Positions 1 through 7,092 of a stretch of DNA of 33,373 nt are shown piece after piece. Every line of letters starts with the position of its first letter. Position 1 is the first letter of the stretch. The position numbers and the translations under genes are program-made. The DNA comes from JBBSBL01 sp038251325 (GTDB lineage: Bacteria > Actinomycetota > Thermoleophilia > Solirubrobacterales > Solirubrobacteraceae), in assembly GCA_038251325.1 (NCBI GenBank), contig JBBSBL010000026.1, positions 1 to 33,373 of the forward strand. The letters are read 5' to 3'. The notes under the pieces were generated by a model. The model had not been told where the DNA came from. It searched no databases and was given only the letters and a program-made list of their open reading frames with translations.

Positions 1-681
1 CGCTTCGAGGCATCCCGCCACGGCCCGCGGATCGTGTGGTCGGTGCGCTACCGCAACAGCGGGATCCGCAAGCCGAGCCAGGTCGACGCCGGCTCGGGCA
101 CGACGCCGACGATCATGGCCGGCGGCTACGTGACGATCACCGACAACGCCGACCCGATGAACGTCGTGGTCTACCGGCGCGCCGCGAGGCTGCGCCGCGG
201 CCAGCGGCGCACCATCTGCGAGGTCCCGGTCTTCCGCAAGGGCGCCAGCGCGACGGAGAACTCGCTCATCGCGGCCGGCCGATCGATCATCGTCGAGAAC
301 AACTACGGCTACGAGGACCCGCGCTCGGTGTCCGGTGGCAAGGTCACCGAGCCGGGCGTCACCCGCATCGACGTCGCGCGGAACGGGAAGAGCTGCCGCG
401 TCGTGTGGCGCAACACGACCGAGCGGGCGCCGACCGTCGTGCCGAAGCTCTCGCTGAAGACCGGCCTCGTCCACCTCTACACGAAGGACCCGGCCGGGAC
501 GAGCGACCCGTGGTTCTGGACCACGCTCGACTTCCGCACCGGCCGCCTCGTCTACAAGGTCTTCTCGGGCACCGGCACGGGCTACAACAACAACTACGCG
601 GGGATCATCCTCGGCCCCGACGGCACGGCCTACCTCGGCGCGATCGGCGGCCCGATCGCGCTGCGGGACGGGCCGCGGTAG
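1..681 (+). CDS. Secreted beta-propeller-like protein, 3' part only
   Basis: The reading frame is open from base 1 to the TAG at 679-681, so this is the C-terminal part (226 residues) of a gene that starts outside the window. It is closely related to the C-terminal half of the 505-residue secreted protein at 23400-24917. Blocks such as VPVFRKGASATENSLI, VENNYGY and LDFRTGRLV recur in the same order. Short strand-rich repeats with phrases like GPDGTAYLG suggest a PQQ-like or YVTN-like beta-propeller. I do not recognise a characterised family, so no function is assigned. The GTG at 34 is an internal valine rather than the start, because similarity to the paralog continues upstream of it. By analogy with the paralog the missing N-terminus should carry a Sec signal peptide. 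Confidence 0.8.
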   Translation, partial: RFEASRHGPRIVWSVRYRNSGIRKPSQVDAGSGTTPTIMAGGYVTITDNADPMNVVVYRRAARLRRGQRRTICEVPVFRKGASATENSLIAAGRSIIVENNYGYEDPRSVSGGKVTEPGVTRIDVARNGKSCRVVWRNTTERAPTVVPKLSLKTGLVHLYTKDPAGTSDPWFWTTLDFRTGRLVYKVFSGTGTGYNNNYAGIILGPDGTAYLGAIGGPIALRDGPR

Positions 682-688
682 GCGCGGT

Positions 689-1474
689 CTACGCCTCCTT
701 GCGCGGCGGGCGGGGGAAGAACCCGCTCGTCCGCGCGACGTAGTCGGCGTAGCCCTCGCGCCGCTTCGCCATCGACCGCTCGAGCGGCGCGGCGCCGCTG
801 ACCCGCATGAGCAGGACCGACATGAGGATCGGCCCGATCGCCGTCCACCACGCGCCGGTGGAGAGCGCGACGAGGTAGAGCCCCCACCACACGCAGAAGT
901 CGCCGAAGTAGTTCGGGTGGCGCGTCCAGCTCCACAGCCCGCGATCCATGACCGTCCCGCGGTTCTCCGGATCGGCCTTGAAGCGCGTGAGCTGGGCGTC
1001 GCCGATCGTCTCGAACGCGAGGCCGACGGCCCACAGCGCCGCGCCGGCGAAGTCGAGCACGCCCAGGCCGGCCGGGGTGGCGTCGAGCTGGCCGGCCTGC
1101 ACGGGCAGCGAGACGACCCACATCAGCAGGCCCTGGAGCCAGAAGACCACCACGAGGCTGCGCCGCGGCCAGCGCTCGCCGTGGCGCTTGCGCATCGCGG
1201 CGTAGCGCTGATCCTCGCCCTTCCCGAGGTTGCGCCGCGCGAGGTGGAGGGTGAGGCGCAGGCCCCACAGCGTGGTGAGGACCGCGAGCAGGAGCCCGCG
1301 GTCGGGCGACCCGTCGGCGACCGCGTAGGTGACCCACGCGATCACCACGAAGCCCGAGCCCCAGAAGATGTCGACGATCGAGGTGTCGCGGACCGCGACG
1401 CTCACCGCCCACAGCGCGGTGACCAGGCCGAGCACCACGCCGGCGTTGAGCAGCAGGACGGCGCCGTCGCTCAT
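689..1474 (-). CDS. DUF1295 family membrane protein (steroid 5-alpha-reductase / ICMT-like)
   Basis: A 261-residue polytopic membrane protein with about six hydrophobic segments. The C-terminal SWTRHPNYFGDFCVWWG stretch is the hallmark of DUF1295 and related isoprenylcysteine-methyltransferase and steroid-reductase-fold enzymes, where this segment binds cofactor next to the membrane. The substrate is unknown; a lipid is likely for the family. The ATG at 1474 overlaps the TGA of the upstream plsC-like gene as ATGA (1471-1474), so the two are almost certainly translationally coupled. That points to a shared lipid-modifying role, which is inference. The TAG at 689-691 lies only 7 nt from the convergent gene ending at 681. 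An oxidoreductase and a methyltransferase activity cannot be told apart from sequence alone. Confidence 0.85.
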   Translation of the reverse strand: MSDGAVLLLNAGVVLGLVTALWAVSVAVRDTSIVDIFWGSGFVVIAWVTYAVADGSPDRGLLLAVLTTLWGLRLTLHLARRNLGKGEDQRYAAMRKRHGERWPRRSLVVVFWLQGLLMWVVSLPVQAGQLDATPAGLGVLDFAGAALWAVGLAFETIGDAQLTRFKADPENRGTVMDRGLWSWTRHPNYFGDFCVWWGLYLVALSTGAWWTAIGPILMSVLLMRVSGAAPLERSMAKRREGYADYVARTSGFFPRPPRKEA

Positions 1475-2499
1475 GCCGCGCCCGCCTCCTTCGCGCCGAC
1501 CCAGTCGTCGACCTCCTGCCAGGTGTCGTAGAGCCAGGCGACGCGCTCGGCGGGCGTCGCCGGCACCTCGGCGCGCGGGATGCGCGTGAAGCGCACGGTG
1601 ATCGTCCGCCCCACGAGCGCGCCGCGCCAGATGTCGGAGATCAGGCGCAGGCCGTCGAAGCCGTGGTGGGCGAGGACGACGACGTCGACGTCGGGCGCGC
1701 CCTCGAGCAGCGCGAGCGCGCCGCCGGTCCGCGGCGGGAGCAGGTGCGCGATGCGCTCGGCGCGCGCCGCCTGCGCGGGATCGCTCTCGCCGATGCGGTC
1801 GATGGCGCGGCGCCGGCGCTCCTCGGTGAAGCGGGACCCCTCCGGGTAGATGAGCAGGCCGTCGTCGGGGCCGAGCCCGTCGGCCAGCGCCCGCACCCGG
1901 GCGACCTCCTCGCCCGCCCCGGTGCCGCGGCGCACGAAGTAGTTGGGCAACCGCTTGCCCGCGACGTCGAGGCACGGGTCGGAGAGCAGCTCGCGCTTGA
2001 GCACATAGCGCAGGCGCAGGCCGTGCGGGCGGGCGACGAGGTTGGCGGGCAGGAGGTTGTCGACGATGCTCGCGTGGCGGATGAAGACGATCACCGGCCC
2101 GGGCTCCACGACCTCGTCGCCGCTCACGATGATCCGCAGGCCGAACAGGCGGCGGGCCGCGCCGAACATCCACCCCGCCCAGCGCTGCTGGAAGGCCCAG
2201 GTGCGGTCGAGCAGCCACTCACGGCGCCGGCCGAAGCCCGAGGCGACCCAGAGGCCGAGCAGCGCCGCCAGCCCGAACGTCTCGCCGGCGAGATAGGCCC
2301 AGAGGAAGCAGAGCAGGCGGGTCGCCATCCCCGGGGTGCGCCGCACGATCCAGCGGACGAGATCGACGAGGAGCGCGACGACGAGCAGGGCCGCGAAGAG
2401 GACGGTGACGAGAAGCAGGCCGAGCACGATCGGCGGTACGGTGCGCAGCCGCCGACGGACGACCTCGCCACGCGTCTCCTCCAGTCCGCCTCGCTCCAT
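1471..2499 (-). CDS. 1-acyl-sn-glycerol-3-phosphate acyltransferase-like protein (PlsC family)
   Basis: A 342-residue protein with a long hydrophobic N-terminus (about residues 15-75, two or three membrane segments) followed by a PlsC/LPLAT domain. Block I reads RHASIVD, keeping the H-x4-D catalytic pair but with Arg where the usual motif has Asn. Block III is YPEGSRF, matching the phosphate-binding EGTR block. The expected activity is acyl-CoA or acyl-ACP dependent acylation of lysophosphatidate or a related polar lipid at the inner membrane. It is longer than minimal PlsC (about 240 residues) because of the N-terminal segments and a spacer between blocks III and IV. The ATG at 2499 is divergent from the peroxiredoxin, and the gene is coupled to the DUF1295 gene by a 4-nt overlap. 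A weak TAGTCA box lies upstream and no Shine-Dalgarno is evident. Confidence 0.88.
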   Translation of the reverse strand: MERGGLEETRGEVVRRRLRTVPPIVLGLLLVTVLFAALLVVALLVDLVRWIVRRTPGMATRLLCFLWAYLAGETFGLAALLGLWVASGFGRRREWLLDRTWAFQQRWAGWMFGAARRLFGLRIIVSGDEVVEPGPVIVFIRHASIVDNLLPANLVARPHGLRLRYVLKRELLSDPCLDVAGKRLPNYFVRRGTGAGEEVARVRALADGLGPDDGLLIYPEGSRFTEERRRRAIDRIGESDPAQAARAERIAHLLPPRTGGALALLEGAPDVDVVVLAHHGFDGLRLISDIWRGALVGRTITVRFTRIPRAEVPATPAERVAWLYDTWQEVDDWVGAKEAGAA

Positions 2500-2553
2500 G
2501 CGCCCATGACTACCACGCGCGGCGGAGCCGTGCCGGTCTTCTACCCTGGGGTC

Positions 2554-3024
2554 ATGGCCGCGACCCCGCGCGTCGGCGACCCGGCTCCCGACTTCACGCT
2601 CGAGGGCACCGACGGAACCTTCACGCTCGCCGACCATCGCGGCGGGCGCGTCGTCCTTCTCTTCTACCCGGGCGACAACACGACGGTGTGCACCAAGCAG
2701 TTCTGCTCCTACCGCGACCGGGCGGAGGACATGTCCGGGCTCGACGCCGTCGTCGTCGGGATCTCCGGGCAGGGCGTGGAGTCCCATCGCCGGTTCTCGG
2801 CCAAGCACGGGCTCAACGTCTCCCTGCTGGCCGACGAGGACGGCGCCGTCGCTCGCGCCTACGGCGCGCACTCGCGCCTCGCCGGCACCAAGCGCGCCGT
2901 CGTGGTCATCGACGAGAACGGCATCGTGCGCCATCGCCACGACCACCGCCTCGGCGTCGACTTCCAGACCGCCGACGACCTGCGCGACGCGCTGGCGACG
3001 CTGCCCGCGCGCTCGGGCACCTGA
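2554..3024 (+). CDS. bcp: Thioredoxin-dependent peroxiredoxin, BCP/PrxQ type
   Basis: A 156-residue thiol peroxidase that reduces hydrogen peroxide and organic hydroperoxides in the cytoplasm with electrons from thioredoxin. The N-terminal GDPAPDFTL and the FYPGDNTTVCTKQFCSYRD region are typical of AhpC/TSA proteins. Cys46 is the peroxidatic cysteine, and Cys51, five residues on, is the resolving position of atypical 2-Cys BCP enzymes. The start at 2554 is chosen because a TACCCT box (2542-2547) ends 6 nt before it, fitting a leaderless transcript, and because the family begins here. An in-frame ATG at 2506 would add 16 unconserved residues. The gene converges on the quinone oxidoreductase with a 4-nt gap. 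Confidence 0.92.
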   Translation: MAATPRVGDPAPDFTLEGTDGTFTLADHRGGRVVLLFYPGDNTTVCTKQFCSYRDRAEDMSGLDAVVVGISGQGVESHRRFSAKHGLNVSLLADEDGAVARAYGAHSRLAGTKRAVVVIDENGIVRHRHDHRLGVDFQTADDLRDALATLPARSGT

Positions 3025-3028
3025 GCCC

Positions 3029-4003
3029 CTACGGGCGCACGATGAGCACGGGCTTGCCCACGGCGCTCCGTTCCGCCAGCGCCCGCAGCGCGTCGGCGCC
3101 GCGCTCCAGCGGATAGCGCTCGCCGACCACGGGATCGATCGCGCCGGCGGCGCGGAGCTCGGCGATCCGCCCGGCCGCGGCGGCCGCGTAGCCGGGCTCG
3201 ACGGCGAGGAAGCCGCCCCAGTTCACCCCGACGAGCGCGACGTTGCGCAGCAGCAGGCGGTTGACGGCGACCTCGGGGATCTCGCCCGAGGCGAAGCCGA
3301 TCACGAGCAGCCGCCCCTCGGGGGCGAGGACGCGAACGCTCTGGCGCAACACCTCGCCGCCGACCGGATCGACGATCACGTCGGCGCCGCGGCCGCCGGT
3401 CAGCTCGCGCACGGCCGCGACCCAGTCCTCGCCGGAGTCGAGCGCCACCTCGGCGCCCGCCGCGACGGCGGCCGCGCGCTTCTCCCCCGTGCTCGCCACC
3501 GCGATCGGCCGCGCGCCCAGGCCGCGCGCGACCTGGAGCGCCGCCGTCCCCACGCCCCCGCCCGCGCCGTGGACGAGCACGGTCTCGCCCGGCCGGAGCG
3601 CCGCGCGGCGCTCGAGCGCGAAGAGCGCGGTGTGGTAGTTCATGACGAGCCCCGCGGCGGCGGCGAACTCCATCTCGCCGGGGATCGGGAAGGTGGTCGC
3701 GGCGGCGGCGCTCGCCACCTCGGCGAAGCCGCCCAGCGCGGTCACCGCGCACACCCGATCGCCGGCCGCCACCCCTGCGTCGTCGGGCGCCGCGCGCACG
3801 ACGCCCGCCACCTCGATGCCGGGCACGAACGGCGGGTCCGGGCGGATCTGGTACTCGCCGCGGGTCAGCAGCAGGTCGGGGAAGCTGACGCCGGCGGCGT
3901 GGACGTCGATGAGCACGTTCCCGGGGGCGAGCTCCGGCTCGGGGACCTCGGCGATCGCCAGTGCGTCCGGGCCCTTCAGCGCCGAGAGGCGCAGCGCCCT
4001 CAC
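3029..4003 (-). CDS. NADPH:quinone oxidoreductase-like, zinc-free MDR family
   Basis: A 324-residue medium-chain dehydrogenase/reductase. The N-terminal GroES-like domain includes VPGIEVAGVV and GDRVCAV. The Rossmann domain has the nucleotide-binding loop VHGAGGGVGTAALQVARGLG at about residues 145-164. The structural and catalytic zinc cysteines of alcohol dehydrogenases are absent, which places it with the QOR group that reduces quinones or enones with NADPH. The GTG start at 4003 overlaps the TGA of the upstream exporter as GTGA (4000-4003), so the two are translationally coupled. Pairing with a DHA2 exporter suggests a detoxification unit that reduces and expels an electrophile or quinone; that role is inferred from position only. 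Confidence 0.9.
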   Translation of the reverse strand: MRALRLSALKGPDALAIAEVPEPELAPGNVLIDVHAAGVSFPDLLLTRGEYQIRPDPPFVPGIEVAGVVRAAPDDAGVAAGDRVCAVTALGGFAEVASAAAATTFPIPGEMEFAAAAGLVMNYHTALFALERRAALRPGETVLVHGAGGGVGTAALQVARGLGARPIAVASTGEKRAAAVAAGAEVALDSGEDWVAAVRELTGGRGADVIVDPVGGEVLRQSVRVLAPEGRLLVIGFASGEIPEVAVNRLLLRNVALVGVNWGGFLAVEPGYAAAAAGRIAELRAAGAIDPVVGERYPLERGADALRALAERSAVGKPVLIVRP

Positions 4004-5616
4004 GAGCCGACGACCTCGGCCGCGGGCGCGTCCGGCGCCCTCTCCGCCGCGGGCTCGGGAGCGCTCTCCGCGGCCGGCGCGTCGCGGCCGAGCAGGAACC
4101 ACGTCACGAGCAGGCCGCCGAACGCGAGCAGCGCGTCGAGGCGGAACCCCCACTGCATGCCGCCCACGAAGGCGTCGCGCACCAAGCCGACGATGCGGTC
4201 GGCGACCCCGGCGTCGAAGCGCGAGAGGACCTGCTGCGCGGAGTCGGTGCCGGCCAGGATCCCGTGCACGACGTTGCGCTCGCCCTCGTCGAGCGCGACT
4301 CCGATCGTCTGGAGCTTGTCGGTCAGCGAGTTGCGCGAGCCAGCGGTGAAGGCCGCGGTGGTCAGCCCGAGCCCGACCGAGCCGCCCGCGACCTGGAACA
4401 TGTAGGTGATCCCGCCCGCGAGGCTCGCGCGCGAGGGGTCGAGTGCCGTGACCGCCGCGGTCGTGATCGACGAGTAGAAGAGCCCGATCCCCACGCCGAG
4501 CACGACCATCCCGGGCACGAGCGCGCCGTAGCCGGCGTTGTGGCCGACCAGGGAGAGCAGGACCATCCCGAGGAAGAGGCACGAGGCGCCCGCGGTGGTG
4601 ACCCGCCGCATCCCGAAGCGCTCGTAGAGCGGCCCGGCGCCGAAGGAGACCACCGCGAAGACGCCCATCATCGGGAGCAGCCCGGCCCCCGCGCCCAGAG
4701 GGGAGCGGTCGAGGATCTTCTGCATGAACTGGGGCAGGTAGAAGAGCGCGGCGAAGAACGTCGGCGACATCAGGAGGACGGCGAGGCAGGCGTGCCGGAA
4801 GGCCGGCGTCCCCATCACGTCGCTCGGCACGAGCGCCGCCGCGCCCATCCGCCGCTCGACGGCGATGAAGACGACGAACAGCACGATCGAGACGGCGACG
4901 AGCCCGAGCGTGCGCGCATCCCCCAGCCCCCACTCCGCCCCGAGGTCGAGCGCCAGCAGCAGCGCGACGATGCTGATCGAAAGCGTCGCCACGCCCGCAC
5001 GGTCGAGGCCCGCGTCGGGCTCCGCCGAGGAGGACTCCTTCACCGCGTAGAGCGCGCCGGCGCAGGCGATCAGCGCGATCGGCAGGTTGAGGTAGAGGAT
5101 CCAGCGCCAGGTCCCGATATCGGTGAGCACGCCGCCGATCAGCGGGCCGGCGGCGTTCCCGAGCCCGGCGGCGCCGATGATGAGGCCGCCGGCCAGGCCC
5201 GCGCGGCTGTCGGGCAGCACGTCGTAGGTCATCCCGAGGATCGCGGGCCACATGAACGCGCCGCCGATGCCCATCAGCGCGCGGCAGGCGATGAGCCAAC
5301 CCACGTCCTGCGCCGCGCCGCCCAGCAACGAGAACACGGTGAAGATCGCCGCGCCGACGAAGAAGATCCGCCGCCGGCCGTAGAGGTCGGCGAGGCGGCC
5401 GCCGGTGACGATGAGCACCCCGAACACGAGCGCGTAGGCGTTCACGACCCACTGCACGGTGGAGACGTCGGTGTCGAAGTCCTTCTCGATCGGCGGCAGC
5501 GCCACGCTCAGCGCCGTGATGTCGTTCGCCACGACGAAGACGGCCAGGGCGAGCGCCCCGAGGGCGAGCATCGTCGGGCGGTCGATGCGCTCGGTCTCCG
5601 CCGCGTCCCCGCTCAC
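4000..5616 (-). CDS. MFS multidrug exporter, DHA2 (EmrB/QacA) family
   Basis: A 538-residue inner-membrane transporter predicted to have 14 membrane segments. MFS motif A reads GGRLADLYGRRRIFFVG near residue 70, and the antiporter motif C region reads GLGNAAGPLIGGVL. Both are typical of drug:H+ antiporters of the DHA2 group. The first membrane segment carries the family's VVANDITALSVALP (D1-type) motif. A hydrophilic stretch with DKLQTIGVALDEGERN lies before the last membrane segment, and the C-terminus is a flexible Ala/Pro/Glu tail. The GTG start at 5616 is preceded 7 nt upstream by TAGGGT (5624-5629), and no Shine-Dalgarno is seen. The gene is the first of a two-gene unit with the quinone oxidoreductase. 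The substrate cannot be predicted. Confidence 0.92.
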   Translation of the reverse strand: MSGDAAETERIDRPTMLALGALALAVFVVANDITALSVALPPIEKDFDTDVSTVQWVVNAYALVFGVLIVTGGRLADLYGRRRIFFVGAAIFTVFSLLGGAAQDVGWLIACRALMGIGGAFMWPAILGMTYDVLPDSRAGLAGGLIIGAAGLGNAAGPLIGGVLTDIGTWRWILYLNLPIALIACAGALYAVKESSSAEPDAGLDRAGVATLSISIVALLLALDLGAEWGLGDARTLGLVAVSIVLFVVFIAVERRMGAAALVPSDVMGTPAFRHACLAVLLMSPTFFAALFYLPQFMQKILDRSPLGAGAGLLPMMGVFAVVSFGAGPLYERFGMRRVTTAGASCLFLGMVLLSLVGHNAGYGALVPGMVVLGVGIGLFYSSITTAAVTALDPSRASLAGGITYMFQVAGGSVGLGLTTAAFTAGSRNSLTDKLQTIGVALDEGERNVVHGILAGTDSAQQVLSRFDAGVADRIVGLVRDAFVGGMQWGFRLDALLAFGGLLVTWFLLGRDAPAAESAPEPAAERAPDAPAAEVVGS

Positions 5617-5766
5617 GCGCGGCACCCTAGCGGCGCGCCCAGGCGCCCCGCGCGCGTCTGGACGCATGAGCGCGCGAGCGCCAGGACGTGGGCGCCGCGG
5701 AGGAACTCCCAACCGGCGTGGCGGGCGACGACGTACCCCTCGCCGACTCGCAGGACACATCCCGCA

Positions 5767-5772
5767 AGGAGG
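5767..5772 (+). promoter_or_regulatory. Strong Shine-Dalgarno fixing a TTG start
   Basis: AGGAGG lies 6 nt before a TTG codon at 5779. It is the most canonical ribosome-binding site in the window and decides the start of the fasciclin gene, since no ATG or GTG lies near the start of its signal peptide. Confidence 0.85.
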
Positions 5773-5778
5773 AATCTC

Positions 5779-6276
5779 TTGAAGCGCATCGCCATCCTCG
5801 CCATCGCCGTCGTGGCGCTGGCCGTCGCGGCCGCGGCGCCCGCCGCGTCCAAGCCCGGCACCATCGTCGACGTCGCCGCCGGCGACAAGCAGTTCTCGAC
5901 GCTCGTCTCCCTCGTCCAGAAGGCCGGCCTGGTGAAGGCCCTCTCCTCGAAGAAGGGCAAGCTCACTGTGTTCGCGCCGACGAACGCGGCGTTCGCCAAG
6001 CTCGGCAAGAAGACCCTCAAGGCGGTCGGCAAGGACAAGAAGCTGCTGCGCTCGATCCTGCTCTACCACGTCGTGAAGGGCGCGGTCCCCGCCAGCACCG
6101 TCGTCACGCTGAACGGCAAGCGCGTGAAGACCCTGAACGGCAAGAAGGTGAAGATCACCATCCGCAAGGGCCCGAAGGTCTACGTGAACTCCTCGCGGGT
6201 CATCAAGACCGACGTGAAGGCCAGCAACGGCATCGTCCACGTCATCAACAAGGTGCTGATCCCGCCGGCGCACTAG
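5779..6276 (+). CDS. Secreted fasciclin (FAS1) domain protein
   Basis: A 165-residue exported protein. Residues 1-24 form a Sec signal peptide (KRIAILAIAVVALAVAAAAPAASK), probably cleaved near Ala-Ala-Ser. One FAS1 domain fills the rest, with the H1 box LTVFAPTNAAF, the H2-region LLYHVVKGAV and the closing NGIVHVINKVLIP. FAS1 proteins such as mycobacterial MPT70 act in adhesion or the cell envelope; no ligand can be named here. The protein is notably rich in lysine (KKGK, GKKTLK, KDKK, GKKVK), which would favour binding to polyanions. The TTG start has a strong Shine-Dalgarno, unlike most genes here, so it is probably well expressed from a leadered mRNA. It converges with the methyltransferase gene onto a shared hairpin. 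Confidence 0.9.
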   Translation: MKRIAILAIAVVALAVAAAAPAASKPGTIVDVAAGDKQFSTLVSLVQKAGLVKALSSKKGKLTVFAPTNAAFAKLGKKTLKAVGKDKKLLRSILLYHVVKGAVPASTVVTLNGKRVKTLNGKKVKITIRKGPKVYVNSSRVIKTDVKASNGIVHVINKVLIPPAH

Positions 6277-6302
6277 CCGCCGCGGTCACCACTCACACCG
6301 GA

Positions 6303-6331
6303 CGAGGGGCGCCCCGAGTGGGCGCCCCTCG
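6303..6331. terminator. Bidirectional hairpin terminator between convergent genes
   Basis: A perfect 12-bp inverted repeat (6303-6314 and 6320-6331) around the 5-nt loop CGAGT. It lies in the 72-nt gap between the fasciclin gene (+) and the O-methyltransferase gene (-). No T-run follows on either strand, as is common for actinobacterial hairpin terminators. The stem can serve both directions. Confidence 0.75.
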
Positions 6332-6348
6332 CGCGTGCTGGCGCCCGC

Positions 6349-7005
6349 TCAGCGCTTGCGCGCGAGCGTGATCCCGTCGGCCACGCCGAGCATGACGACG
6401 TCGACGCGCTCGTCGACCGCGATCGCGCCGTTCAGCGCGGCGATCGCCTGGGCGCTCGGCGCGTCGTCGGGCGGGTCGAGGACGAGGCCCGACATCAGGA
6501 CGTTGTCGAGCGCCACGAGCCCGCCGGGCCGCAACCGCGGGAGCACGCTCTCGTAGTAGGCGGGGTAGCCCTCCTTGTCGGCGTCGATGAAGGCGAAGTC
6601 GAACGCCTCCTCCTCGGGCAGCGCGGCCAGCGTCTCGATGGCGGGGCCGACGCGGACCTCCGCGCGACCGAGGAGACCCGCTGCCGCGAGGTTCTCGCTC
6701 GCCGTCCGCGCGCGGTCGGCGTCGAGCTCGCAGCAGATCAGCTCGCCGTCCTCGGGCAGGCCGCGCGCGATGCAGATCGCGCTGTAGCCGGTGAACGTCC
6801 CGACCTCCAGCGCGCGAGTGGCGCCGATCGCGCGCACGAGCAGGGTGAGGAACGCGCCCTGGTCGGGCGCGATCTGCATGACCGCGATGTCGCCCAGCGC
6901 GGCCGTCTCCTCGCGCACGCGCGCCAGCACGTCGTCCTCGCGCGCGCCGTTCTCGACGATGTAGTCGTGCAGCTCGGGGGTGAGCGCGGTGAACGTGTTG
7001 GACAT
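6349..7005 (-). CDS. SAM-dependent O-methyltransferase, caffeoyl-CoA OMT-like
   Basis: A 218-residue class I methyltransferase of the Methyltransf_3 (COMT/CCoAOMT-like) family. The SAM-binding motif ALEVGTFTGYSAI is at residues 66-77. The metal and substrate segment FIDADKEGYPAYY lies near residue 137, and LDNVLMSG follows. These are the family's conserved divalent-metal ligand positions. Bacterial members methylate catechols and other small phenols; the natural substrate is unknown. The ATG at 7005 has TAGGGT (7014-7019) 8 nt upstream and no Shine-Dalgarno. It is a single-gene unit, divergent from the holin/phosphatase-like gene. Confidence 0.9.
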   Translation of the reverse strand: MSNTFTALTPELHDYIVENGAREDDVLARVREETAALGDIAVMQIAPDQGAFLTLLVRAIGATRALEVGTFTGYSAICIARGLPEDGELICCELDADRARTASENLAAAGLLGRAEVRVGPAIETLAALPEEEAFDFAFIDADKEGYPAYYESVLPRLRPGGLVALDNVLMSGLVLDPPDDAPSAQAIAALNGAIAVDERVDVVMLGVADGITLARKR

Positions 7006-7092
7006 GGCCGGCGACCCTACCGGCGCGGGCCGGGCGGCCCGAGCCCACCTTCCGCTTCGGTTTCCCGGCCCCCACCGGATACCGTCGCGCCC

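Noticed and set aside
34..36. GTG as the start of the first gene
   Set aside because: The frame is open to base 1 and similarity to the paralog at 23400 continues upstream, so the gene is cut by the window edge.
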